The notes beneath the pieces were generated by a model. That model had not been told where the DNA came from. It saw only the letters and a list, made by a program, of their open reading frames with translations, and did no database searches. Made by a program: the position numbers and the translations under genes. A stretch of 64,000 bases of DNA from UBA868 sp016776875 (GTDB lineage: Bacteria; Pseudomonadota; Gammaproteobacteria; Arenicellales; UBA868), in assembly GCA_051201585.1 (NCBI GenBank), contig CP179198.1:1054001-1118000 (forward strand). Direction: 5' to 3'. Positions 36,085 through 44,184 of this stretch are shown here, piece after piece. Each line of letters opens with the position of its first letter. Position 1 is the stretch's first letter.

Positions 36085-36418
36085 GCGCCTATTAAGGACT
36101 GAGGTTATTTAGGATCGTTAAGCAATTGAGTTAACGTGGCTTAAGACACTATTTCATCTACATCCTAAAGCGCCTGGACATCTCTTGACGCAGACACCCC
36201 CAGTTGATGACGGGGGGTGACCTGAATCTGTTGGGTATGTCGTCCTACAGATGCGCCGCTGGGTTGTGATCGTTCTTGCGTACAACACCGAACTCTACTG
36301 CCTCTTGCGCATCTCCCGTCCGTCGACTTTCAACACCAGCACGCATCAACTCCGCTGGGTTCTAGGTATATGACGCTGTTCACGTATCCTTTTACTCTTA
36401 TCGGCTTCAATTTCGTTT
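36085..36418. other. 334-base gap after rplS with a GC-rich hairpin and a possible 33-codon remnant frame
   Basis: Just after rplS is the short palindrome CGCTTAAGCG. At about 36194-36217 a stem of seven G-C-rich pairs (CACCCCC with GGGGGTG) encloses a ~10-base loop but no T tract follows, so it is not a convincing terminator. On the minus strand 36346-36245 encodes an open frame of 33 residues (begins MRAGVESRRTGDA) with GGAG four bases before the ATG; it looks protein-like but I cannot identify it and it may be a remnant. Nothing else was seen. Confidence 0.3.
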
Positions 36419-37372
36419 TTATTGTCCGCACAACATGCACATATATGGGGATGCACGCTTTCCAACGTATCCTGTGCTCCATATCTTGTAGGTAATGCAT
36501 CTGCAATCATGGACCCTCACATCCCTTTGTTCAGGTGATGCATTTAAGGTATTCATCACTGTATTTGTGGTGGCCTCCGTTTGTGCTTCATCCCCTTTGA
36601 AGAGATCAGCAAATGACCAGTTAATGGTCGCCATGACACGTGTCTCAAAGGCATCGTCATATGAGACTTTAAGGCCAGCGGTTAGGTTATTCGTAATATC
36701 ATAGTTAAGGCCAGCTGATGCGCCTGAGCCACTGGCTTCCCCGACATCCCCGTTCTGGTGGTAGTAACCCACTGTGACTTTGGTTTTGTCATTGATCTGG
36801 TAGCCGACATCCGCTCCATAGGTCTCAAGTGCACCGCCTTCATAGTGACTATTCAATTGTTGTTCGGTATCCCCTGTGGGAATTAGGGCATACACATCAA
36901 AGCGCCATTGGTTGGAGACAAACTCAGCACCTAGGGCCGCCTGCTGGAAGTCAACGGTTCTGGGGTCAGTGACCACTACATTGGTATCCACTGGCCCTGC
37001 TTTTAATTCTCTAGTGTCATAGCCTGCATAGACCCCATACATCTGGCCTGATTCGTTTAACCGTCGATAACCCAGACGGGTAGAAGTCGAGAGTGTGGTG
37101 CCTGCCACATCGGTATTGATAATACTGCTATCGCCTGATCGGTCATCCAGGTTGGCTTTGGCTTCTATGTCTACATAGGTGACGGCATTGGAGGTTTTAT
37201 GAAGGGGAATGAAAGCCCCTGCCCCGATGGCATTAGGCACTCCTGCGCCTTGGGTCTGGCCGATGGCCCTTAGATCAAAGTTAACCGTATCTTCTACAGA
37301 AATATCCTGTGCAAATATGGGATAAACCACTAGAAGAAGAAGGCTTGCAACAACAGGAGTGAAACGATTCAT
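36419..37372 (-). CDS. Outer-membrane beta-barrel protein resembling picocyanobacterial/inverse-autotransporter-type barrels
   Basis: A 317-residue protein with signal peptide (about 1-21, ending IFA before QDISVED). From about residue 50 to 265 it shows regularly spaced amphipathic strands with aromatic girdles: TRLGYRRLNESGQMYGVYAG, WRFDVYALIPTG, KVTVGYYHQNGDV and RVMATINWSF. These motifs recall barrels I know from marine Synechococcus/Prochlorococcus. The last ~40 residues after the final strand are cysteine-rich and unlike a barrel end, so the C-terminus may be altered by a frameshift or recent fusion. Downstream of the Nif11-like gene on the same strand (172-base gap). Ligand or transport role unknown. 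Confidence 0.6.
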   Translation of the reverse strand: MNRFTPVVASLLLLVVYPIFAQDISVEDTVNFDLRAIGQTQGAGVPNAIGAGAFIPLHKTSNAVTYVDIEAKANLDDRSGDSSIINTDVAGTTLSTSTRLGYRRLNESGQMYGVYAGYDTRELKAGPVDTNVVVTDPRTVDFQQAALGAEFVSNQWRFDVYALIPTGDTEQQLNSHYEGGALETYGADVGYQINDKTKVTVGYYHQNGDVGEASGSGASAGLNYDITNNLTAGLKVSYDDAFETRVMATINWSFADLFKGDEAQTEATTNTVMNTLNASPEQRDVRVHDCRCITYKIWSTGYVGKRASPYMCMLCGQ

Positions 37373-37544
37373 ATCGCTTGATTTCAGTTAATGTGAATAA
37401 ATACCTGAGAAGATGCTGTGATACATCACCAAAGCGCAGGCTGGCTTTGATGGAATAGAAGGTAACAGACTGGGTGAGATAAATCTAATGCGCTAGATGC
37501 ATCTAAGAGCAGAGAATTGGGTTAAGCGGTTGGGATGAATGGGA

Positions 37545-37802
37545 TTAACAAGGGGATGACTTCTGGCCCCCACTAATTAACTCCAGTTCAAAGTCAGTCA
37601 GATCACCATCTTGTCCCAGAAAATCCTGATGAGCATAGACCTCATCTGAGGTAATGGTAAAGCCATGTGTCTTCGCAAGGGTTGCTATGCCATCTCCCAT
37701 CCCTGACCCATTGGCGGTTGCGGTATTGATAATGGAAACCACTGCTTCTTGTAGATCATCATCTTCTAGGACTGCGTTACGGAAGGATTGGAAGTCAGTC
37801 AT
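37545..37802 (-). CDS. Nif11-type RiPP leader/precursor-like peptide
   Basis: An 85-residue peptide starting at MTDFQSFRNAV; this ATG has AGGAG six bases upstream, whereas a longer frame adds eleven residues without an RBS. The body matches the Nif11/N11P leader pattern: acidic helix VLEDDDLQEAVVSI, GDGIATLAKTHGFTIT, and the terminal DLTDFELELISGG double-glycine cleavage site (Gly78-Gly79). Only six residues follow as a possible core, QKSSPC, with two serines and one cysteine, chemically suited to a lanthionine. No LanM-type modifying enzyme or peptidase-containing transporter lies in the window. It starts 13 bases after the pentapeptide lipoprotein gene, so the two are likely co-transcribed. 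A non-RiPP Nif11 protein is the alternative. Confidence 0.7.
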   Translation of the reverse strand: MTDFQSFRNAVLEDDDLQEAVVSIINTATANGSGMGDGIATLAKTHGFTITSDEVYAHQDFLGQDGDLTDFELELISGGQKSSPC

Positions 37803-37815
37803 GAGGTTCTCCTGA

Positions 37816-38397
37816 TTAAAACCCGCAATCATCACCGTGTCCCAAGCTGCCTAAAGGGCGACGACTCTTTCCGTTGGGGCAGATGGTGCGTGAGTTTCCT
37901 CTGGCGCCAGTGTGGTTCGAAGCAGTCAGGTCCGCACCATACAGGTTCGCACCACTCAGGTTCGTACCAATCAGGCGCGCACGCCTCAGGTTCGCATGAG
38001 CCAGGGTCGCATAACTCAGGTCCGCAAAATTCAGGATCGCATGCCTCAGGTTCGCATTCAGGTACGCACCATACAGGTTCGCATAACTCAGGTCCGCACC
38101 ATTCAGGTCCGCATAACTCAGGTCCGCACGATTCAGGTCCGCATAACTCAGGTCCGCACCATTCAGGTCTGCACCACTCAGGTCCGCATAAGGCATGATG
38201 TAGTAACTTTTCTCATGAGCCGAAAACCAACCACACCCTGTCTTTTCGGTATGGTGAGTCTGGTAACCCGAACCCCGACAATCGCCAAACGGAAACGCAT
38301 TGGCAGTCTTGGAGAACTCAATACCGCCACTGGAGTCAGGTCCAGAGCATGAGGTGAGTAAGAGGGTTGGGAGGATAAGGGGGAGTAGTTTTTTCAT
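37816..38397 (-). CDS. Pentapeptide-repeat lipoprotein
   Basis: A 193-residue predicted lipoprotein: signal peptide with lipobox LLTSC (lipid Cys17), a ~50-residue linker with several cysteines, then about seventeen pentapeptide repeats (ADLSGADLNGADLSYADL and similar) forming a right-handed beta-helix, and a C-terminal cysteine-bearing tail (TICPNGK...DDCGF). The repeats are encoded by nearly identical DNA units (separate entry), a sign of recent expansion. Located at the head of a minus-strand group with the Nif11-like peptide and the barrel protein. Function unknown. Confidence 0.8.
   Translation of the reverse strand: MKKLLPLILPTLLLTSCSGPDSSGGIEFSKTANAFPFGDCRGSGYQTHHTEKTGCGWFSAHEKSYYIMPYADLSGADLNGADLSYADLNRADLSYADLNGADLSYANLYGAYLNANLRHAILNFADLSYATLAHANLRRARLIGTNLSGANLYGADLTASNHTGARGNSRTICPNGKSRRPLGSLGHGDDCGF
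38081..38170 (-). repeat. Three near-identical 30-bp tandem units inside the pentapeptide-repeat gene
   Basis: Units 38081-38110, 38111-38140 and 38141-38170 differ from one another by single bases, and less perfect 15-bp half-units extend on both sides (about 37920-38190). Each unit encodes two pentapeptides. It is an in-frame coding minisatellite, not a CRISPR array, as there are no spacers. Confidence 0.85.
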
Positions 38398-38833
38398 GAT
38401 GCCAGTCTATCTGCCTAGACTTCTTTAGCCAACTCAGGGTTGCTCAACTGAAGTGGGGGGCATCTTCATGGAGAACTTTATGTATTCGAAGATTTATAGC
38501 ACCTAATCAAGTTTCAACCGTTCCACTAGACATACCGCAAGACAGCCCGAGATGAAGTCGAACGCATTGCCAAACTTTCAGCGCTTGGATGAAGCCGTTG
38601 AGGCCCTTAAGAAGTATGATAAATAGGGCAGTTGGGTCATTCTCGGCATAGATAAGCTTATCGCTCCCGAAAAGAATTTAGAAGTAGAGTAGTAAAATAT
38701 GTGGGGGTAGAGTGGATATCAGAGTGGATAAACTAAAAATGGGGAAGATAGATACTTGTTTTATAGTATTAATACTCAACTTTCGCAGTTGATGGCCCTC
38801 ATCCAGGATCGGCGCCGATCGGAACCGTTGTTC
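38398..38833. other. ~430-base gap upstream of the TPR-like gene with a possible decayed short frame
   Basis: No intact gene is recognised. On the plus strand a frame from ATG 38552 (MKSNALPNFQRLDEAVEAL) reaches TAG at about 38624-38626, then continues in the same frame as GSWVILGIDKLIAPEKN to a second TAG at about 38690; together they read like one short protein interrupted by a stop. It could be a remnant of a gene lost in forming the neighbouring island. A TTG-initiated extension of the following gene would start at 38756. Confidence 0.25.
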
Positions 38834-40786
38834 ATGGGCCGACTATTAATGTCTCGCATAAATCTCCGGCGATTCACCAAGTCATCCGCAGTGATTTTGC
38901 GGATCATTGTGATTTTGCCGCCTTTATTGTCAGGGTTCATTAAACCAGCGCTTTCAGACGTTGCCATATTTACCTCCTCTCAGACTGAGACTGCAGGTCC
39001 AGAGCCCCAGTTAGATTTTCAAACATTATTTAATTTCAACGAAGATTCGTCTATCGTCGACACGGATGCATCAGTCGAATTTAGAAGTTACATTGATCGA
39101 TTCGGGACTGATCTTGAAGATTTGTCCGCGGCGCAATTGAATTCGGCTGGCCTAAGTCAACTCCAACTGTTTTTGGTTGATCAAGTACCGCTTGGTCCAG
39201 ATCAAGACTCTCGCGACCGACAATTCAAGCGCTGGCAACTATTAGAACAGCAAGCGGATTATCGGGAATTACATCAACAGTTGTGGCGAGTGTTTCTTGA
39301 TGATAAGAGTCCAATCAAAACTGAAGTAGGTATTCGGTTGGCCAGTTCAATATTGAAATATGGCCATCCTTCAGAGGCTCGGGATGTTTATCGCAGACTT
39401 CTTGCTTGGCCTGACATTCAGGAGGGCGTCATCCGTCAGGCTCGTTATGGAATTATCCAGACTTTTTTTGCGCAGGAATATTTCGAAGACGCGAGCTTAG
39501 CGGCACACACTTTTGAAACCGCTTACCGCCCGGACCAGCCTTCCTGGAAATTACTCAAGGCCCGGATCGCGATTTCGCTGGATCAACCGAACAAAGCGAT
39601 AGCCAGTCTCAGTGGTGTTGTGTCCCCGACTGCAGATTTATGGCGGACATTTGCGCAATGGCTAAATTCCGATCTTTCGGATCCTGAGGCGTTGCATCAA
39701 CTTGGCCTCATCTCGGTCCCCTCGGCTAATCGAAACTTAAAAGTGCTTCGGCAGGCGATGATTGCTCGAATTGGGGCTTCATCCGAGTACGCTGAATTAA
39801 GGGCGAGGGCGATTGAGTTTCTCATCAAATCGGAAGCACCGGTTCCGCCTTTTTTCGATTTTGATTTGAAGCCGAGTCTTTTGGCCACTTATGCTGATAT
39901 AGCGGAGAATGTCCTTAAGAATCGCGGTATTAAAAAGACGGAAAAGGATCGCGCGTGGCGACTTGTCCTCCATGGGAAAAATATAGACATCTTGCACCGT
40001 CGGGCTCTGGGAATTTTTTTAAACCAGGTGTCAAAGGATTCAGAAGAGTTGCTCACGTCATATGAGTGGCTGGTCGAGAATTGCGCTGAAGATGGCTCTG
40101 ATTTTTTGTTACCGGTTTTTTTTGGCGAAGAAGGTATTCTTGAACAATTTCAGAATTTGGATGATGACGTTTTAGTTCTTTTGGTAGATTGGGCGCTCCG
40201 ACAATCCGACGTTGCGTTGGCAGCTAATCTTCAATCCCATATTGACTCTCCTCCCCCCGGCATAAATATTGATGCTTGGACGCTTCGTTCCGCAAGAATT
40301 CAGGTGCTGGGCGGTAATCCAGAACTGGGTGCGAGCCAGTTGGTCACTTGGTTTTCCGCCGCTGAACAATTATCTCGGGGAAGTCTCGATCGGGCGATGC
40401 AGATCGTATTCGATTTACAGTTTCTTGGGGAGCATGAGATTGCAATCCAATTATTTAGGGAAATGGCACATTTAATTCGCACGACAGAGCAAAAAAAGGA
40501 GCTTTTCTATTGGATGGCCCAATCATGGGCGGGTCTCGGTGATTATCCGCGCGCAGCGATTTACTATCTCGAATCGGCAAGTTTGACTGGAGAGTCTGAC
40601 CTGTTGTGGCGTCAAAGCGCATTTTATAAAGCAGGCCAGTCGCTGGAAGACGCCCACTATTATAGTGATGCGAAAAAGGTCTACACGATGTTGTTGGGGA
40701 ACTCATCGGATCCAAAGATGTTGGCCAAGTTACAGTACCGGCTCGCCCAGATTCAACTTGCCGAAATACATCGGGACAAACCATGA
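38834..40786 (+). CDS. Large secreted helical-repeat (TPR-like) protein of unknown function
   Basis: About 650 residues from this ATG. A basic n-region (SRINLRRFTKSSAV) and hydrophobic segment (ILRIIVILPPLLSG) form a signal peptide or anchor, ending near ALSDVA. The rest is almost entirely helical with TPR-like pairs, for example RLASSILKYGHPSEARDVYRR split over two helices, FFAQEYFEDASLAAHTFETA and a C-terminal GLGDYPRAAIYYLESASL...DAKKVYTMLL. A TTG at 38756 with GGGGAAG upstream would add 26 residues; the ATG is preferred because it gives a conventional signal peptide. The stop overlaps the xerD start by four bases. Likely periplasmic; partner unknown. Confidence 0.7.
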   Translation: MGRLLMSRINLRRFTKSSAVILRIIVILPPLLSGFIKPALSDVAIFTSSQTETAGPEPQLDFQTLFNFNEDSSIVDTDASVEFRSYIDRFGTDLEDLSAAQLNSAGLSQLQLFLVDQVPLGPDQDSRDRQFKRWQLLEQQADYRELHQQLWRVFLDDKSPIKTEVGIRLASSILKYGHPSEARDVYRRLLAWPDIQEGVIRQARYGIIQTFFAQEYFEDASLAAHTFETAYRPDQPSWKLLKARIAISLDQPNKAIASLSGVVSPTADLWRTFAQWLNSDLSDPEALHQLGLISVPSANRNLKVLRQAMIARIGASSEYAELRARAIEFLIKSEAPVPPFFDFDLKPSLLATYADIAENVLKNRGIKKTEKDRAWRLVLHGKNIDILHRRALGIFLNQVSKDSEELLTSYEWLVENCAEDGSDFLLPVFFGEEGILEQFQNLDDDVLVLLVDWALRQSDVALAANLQSHIDSPPPGINIDAWTLRSARIQVLGGNPELGASQLVTWFSAAEQLSRGSLDRAMQIVFDLQFLGEHEIAIQLFREMAHLIRTTEQKKELFYWMAQSWAGLGDYPRAAIYYLESASLTGESDLLWRQSAFYKAGQSLEDAHYYSDAKKVYTMLLGNSSDPKMLAKLQYRLAQIQLAEIHRDKP

Positions 40787-41685
40787 CAGGCGATGACCGT
40801 TCCGCAGGCCTAATTGACCAATTTCTTGATGCGACCTGGCTCGAGTCCGGCTTGAGCGCTAATACCCTCGCGGCGTATCGGTCTGATCTTTCGGCATTTA
40901 ACAGATGGTGTGATGGAAAAATTGATGCCTTAGATAAGGTGAGTCGGGCCGATCTATTGAATTACCTAGCGGCAAACGTTTATGCCGGACTCAGTGCAAG
41001 ATCGTCGGCTCGCCGATTATCAACTCTCAGACGTTTTTACCGGTATCTTCTCAGAGAGGGCCTTATTGTCCTCGATCCTACTTCGGACATTCGATCTCCG
41101 GCCCAAGGTCGACCACTACCTAAGGCAATGACCGAGACAGCGGTCGAAAAGCTTTTAGGTGCGCCTTCGGAAGGGACCGCACTATCACTAAGAGATCGCT
41201 CAATGCTTGAAACGATGTATTCAAGTGGGTTGCGGGTGTCTGAATTAGTGAAGCTCAATTTAAACCAACTCGATTTGAATACGGGTTTGATTCGAATTGT
41301 GGGGAAAGGCGGCAAAGAAAGAATCGTACCGCTTGGAGATGAGGCAGCCGATTGTTTGCAGCGTTATCTAGAAATCGGACGCCCTGAACTTCTCGGCGAT
41401 CACAAAAGTGATGGCGTTTTTCTGACCCGACGAGGGCATCCGATGACCCGCCAGGCATTCTGGCAGTTGATCAAACGGTATGCGGTTAGGGCGGGGATCA
41501 CAACCGATATCTCCCCACACACCTTACGGCACGCCTTCGCAACACATTTGCTGAATCATGGGGCGGATCTTCGGAGTGTCCAAATGCTGCTGGGACACTC
41601 CGACCTTTCAACTACCCAGATTTACACCCATGTTGCTCGCGCTCGACTGCAGTCCCTTCACAGCGCACATCATCCGCGGGGATAG
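40783..41685 (+). CDS. xerD: Site-specific tyrosine recombinase XerD
   Basis: A 300-residue recombinase that with XerC resolves chromosome dimers at dif. The SAM-like N-terminal domain contains WLESGLSANTLAAYRSDL; catalytic residues are Arg151 (GLRVSEL), Lys175, His246 and Arg249 (HTLRH), His272 (LGHSDL) and Tyr281 (IYTHV). The N-terminus fits XerD better than XerC. It overlaps the preceding TPR-like gene by four bases. Confidence 0.93.
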   Translation: MTGDDRSAGLIDQFLDATWLESGLSANTLAAYRSDLSAFNRWCDGKIDALDKVSRADLLNYLAANVYAGLSARSSARRLSTLRRFYRYLLREGLIVLDPTSDIRSPAQGRPLPKAMTETAVEKLLGAPSEGTALSLRDRSMLETMYSSGLRVSELVKLNLNQLDLNTGLIRIVGKGGKERIVPLGDEAADCLQRYLEIGRPELLGDHKSDGVFLTRRGHPMTRQAFWQLIKRYAVRAGITTDISPHTLRHAFATHLLNHGADLRSVQMLLGHSDLSTTQIYTHVARARLQSLHSAHHPRG

Positions 41686-41698
41686 GGAACGGGGATCG

Positions 41699-42568
41699 TT
41701 AGTGTAGTGCGCGAGCAAGCTGTCGTCGATAAGAGGACACTCGGGAGTCAGCCGGATCAAGACTTTCAAATAATTGGACCAAGGTCTCTCGAGCTTCTTC
41801 GGCTTGCACCGACTCCCGGGCGCGCCGAATGATCTCGATGAGCGCTTGAACTCCATCCTCAACGCTATCGTCATCCTGAAGTAACGCCTGACCCCACTCA
41901 AGCCGCGCATCCAAATTGTTAGGGTGCTCATTAACTTTTTTTTCGATCATAGTTACATCGACCTCGGTTCCAAGGCGCAATGCAAGATTGACTTGGGCGC
42001 GAATTCTTTTTATTTCGGCTTCGTAAGCGGTGTTCAGGGGTAAACCTGATAGCGCTTCAGAAGCAGAATGCGGATCGTTTGCCTTGAGTTGATATGCTGC
42101 GAGACTTAACAATAGTTTCGGATAGTTCGGATTTTCGACTCGAGCATTTTCTAATACCGAAATGGCATGGTCGATGTCGCCCTCGCCAGCTAACTGGTCA
42201 GCCTTATCAATTTCGGCATCGGCCGGATGAGCCACATGCCGATCAATGATTTCTTTAATCTGGGGTTCTGGCAGAACACCCATGAATTCATCCACCACTT
42301 GTCCATGCCTGAAAATTTTGACCGTCGGCAGACTCCGTATGTTGTAAGTGGCCGAGAGCTCTTTTTCCGACTCAGTATCTATCTTGGCGACAAAAAACGC
42401 ACCTTGGTATTCGAGTGCCAATTTATCCAGAATCGGCATCAACATCTTGCAAGGATTGCACCAGTCTGCCCAGAAATCGACTAAAACAGGTATCGAATCG
42501 GAACGCTGCAAGACTTCTACTGCAAAGTCATCACTCTGAACGCTGGCGATGAAAGGGTTTTCGATCAT
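41699..42568 (-). CDS. cnoX: Thioredoxin-TPR co-chaperone CnoX (YbbN)
   Basis: A 289-residue protein with an N-terminal thioredoxin domain and C-terminal TPR-like helices. The active site is Cys37-x-x-Cys40 (ADWCNPCKMLMP); E. coli CnoX has lost the first cysteine, so this version should be redox-active. CnoX protects proteins from hypochlorous-acid aggregation and hands clients to GroEL and DnaK. Convergent with xerD (13-base gap), divergent from the EamA gene. Confidence 0.9.
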   Translation of the reverse strand: MIENPFIASVQSDDFAVEVLQRSDSIPVLVDFWADWCNPCKMLMPILDKLALEYQGAFFVAKIDTESEKELSATYNIRSLPTVKIFRHGQVVDEFMGVLPEPQIKEIIDRHVAHPADAEIDKADQLAGEGDIDHAISVLENARVENPNYPKLLLSLAAYQLKANDPHSASEALSGLPLNTAYEAEIKRIRAQVNLALRLGTEVDVTMIEKKVNEHPNNLDARLEWGQALLQDDDSVEDGVQALIEIIRRARESVQAEEARETLVQLFESLDPADSRVSSYRRQLARALH

Positions 42569-42711
42569 GGCGCTATTTTCTAATAATAGTCCTGCCGAGA
42601 ACAGCCTGATCAGGAAAAAAGATAACCCGATCCGCTTTGCGCTGGAGCCTGTTGCACTAGACTAAGACGATTTGCCGTGATCCTAATCTAGTACAGGGAG
42701 AAATATTTAAA

Positions 42712-43632
42712 GTGGGCTTAGACACTTCACCCGCTGGACGCCGTGCCTTTCTTTATTACTCGGCACCGGGCCTTTTTGTTGTCTTGTGGAGCACCGGTTT
42801 TATCGGGGCCAAAATGGGTCTGCCTTACGCAGAGCCAGCAACATTCTTGGCGATTCGTTTTGCTTTGGTTTCGGTGATTCTCGGGGCGGCTGCAGTCGTT
42901 CTGCGACCCACATGGCCGAGGGGTTGGCGGGCCGTTGCACAAATCATGCTGGTCGGCATCCTGGTTCATGGCGTATATCTCGGTGGAATTTTTGCGGGGA
43001 TTAATCTGGGTGTGTCAGCGGGCGATAGCGCTTTGATTGTTGGAATGCAGCCTATTTTGACCGCAGTATTTATTGGACCCATGCTTTCCGAGATTGTCGA
43101 CCGCAGGCAATGGTCTGGTTTTATATTGGGGACAGCGGGTATCTTCCTGGTGTCACTGCGTTACCTTGGCAACTTTGACAGCTCGTTCGAGGGTGTACTG
43201 CTATGTGTGTTCGCTGTTATTGGAATGAGCATCGGAACGCTTTATCAAAAACGATTTTGCAAGGATATGAATCTTTTAAGTGGTGCATTTCTACAGTTTG
43301 GGGCGGCAACATTAATGATGTCAGTGTTAGCGTTGACGTTTGAAACGACTCAGATTAGTTGGACGGGTGAATTTATATTTGCTCTGGGCTGGCTTGTTTT
43401 CGTGTTGTCTCTGGGTGCAATGACGCTCTTGTGGCTTCTGGTTAGGGAGAAGGCGGCAACGCAAGTGGCAAGCCTTTTCTTTCTGGTTCCTCCCGCAACC
43501 GCACTTGCCGCATGGCCATTATTCGGAGAAACACTTAATTTAAATTCGATCGCGGGAATGATTCTTGTCGTGTGTGGGTTACTCTTGGTTAGGCCGACAA
43601 AAGAAGATAGGCATCGAGAGTCATCGAGATGA
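42712..43632 (+). CDS. EamA/DMT-family transporter
   Basis: Ten-helix DMT transporter of 306 residues starting at GTG with an AGGGAG ribosome-binding site. First repeat: FVVLWSTGFIGAKMGLPYAEP with ATFLAIRFALVS; second repeat: LLCVFAVIGMSIGTLYQKRF and the PPATALAAWPLFGETL segment. Its stop overlaps the start of the thioredoxin-like gene by four bases (ATGA), so the two are translationally coupled. Substrate unknown. Confidence 0.87.
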   Translation: MGLDTSPAGRRAFLYYSAPGLFVVLWSTGFIGAKMGLPYAEPATFLAIRFALVSVILGAAAVVLRPTWPRGWRAVAQIMLVGILVHGVYLGGIFAGINLGVSAGDSALIVGMQPILTAVFIGPMLSEIVDRRQWSGFILGTAGIFLVSLRYLGNFDSSFEGVLLCVFAVIGMSIGTLYQKRFCKDMNLLSGAFLQFGAATLMMSVLALTFETTQISWTGEFIFALGWLVFVLSLGAMTLLWLLVREKAATQVASLFFLVPPATALAAWPLFGETLNLNSIAGMILVVCGLLLVRPTKEDRHRESSR

Positions 43633-44141
43633 GATTATCGAGGCTTAAGAAGGCCATTATTTTGGCGAATTTGCTATGTGCCGTTTCGTTTCCTGCCATG
43701 GCTGGGATGCTGGAGGGCTTCGTCGATTTTGATGGACAACCTGCGGCCTTGGATAAAATTTTCCCAAAGGAACGATGGATTGTTGTAATGATCTGGTCCC
43801 ATACCTGCCCAATCTGCGCAAGAGAGATGAGTACGCAAGTCGAATTTCATGAGCGGCATCGAGAGGGTGATATTGCGGTCTTGGGCATATCGTTAGACGG
43901 GCCGTCAGACACGCTTGAAGCTTGGGCATTTTCGGAGGAGCACAGTGTGACGTTTCCAAATGTGTTAGCCGACCCTCAAAGTGTTGCGAAATTTTTTTAT
44001 GAAACTTCAGGCCGACCATTGAAAGGTACCCCAACCTTTATGATTTTTGGACCCAAGCGGGAGCTGAAAGCTGTGCAGTCTGGACCAGTGGCGCCTGAAC
44101 TCGTCGAACGCTTTATCAGTCAACTTAAAAAAAACGATTGA
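43629..44141 (+). CDS. Periplasmic thioredoxin/TlpA-like protein
   Basis: A 170-residue protein with a signal peptide (about residues 1-25, ending SFPAMA) and a thioredoxin fold with Cys60-x-x-Cys63 (SHTCPICARE), the DIAVLGISLDGP strand and the cis-proline segment LKGTPTFMIFG. It probably reduces or shuffles disulfides, or delivers a metal, in the periplasm. Coupled to the upstream EamA gene, and a second EamA gene follows 43 bases later. Confidence 0.82.
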   Translation: MRLSRLKKAIILANLLCAVSFPAMAGMLEGFVDFDGQPAALDKIFPKERWIVVMIWSHTCPICAREMSTQVEFHERHREGDIAVLGISLDGPSDTLEAWAFSEEHSVTFPNVLADPQSVAKFFYETSGRPLKGTPTFMIFGPKRELKAVQSGPVAPELVERFISQLKKND

Positions 44142-44184
44142 TAGCATCGCGAATCTTTGATTCTCACTTGGTAAAGATTAATTT

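Noticed and set aside
36194..36217. GC-rich hairpin after rplS as an intrinsic terminator
   Set aside because: Neither side is followed by a T run on the matching strand; left as unexplained structure.
38081..38170. Regular repeats resembling a CRISPR array
   Set aside because: Units are directly adjacent with no unique spacers, lie inside a coding frame, and no cas genes are present.
37788..38352. Two long plus-strand frames full of SGPHHSGPHNSG-like and QVRTIQVR-like repeats
   Set aside because: They are antisense images of the pentapeptide-repeat lipoprotein gene; the regular repeats come from its 15/30-bp DNA units and no signal or RBS supports them.
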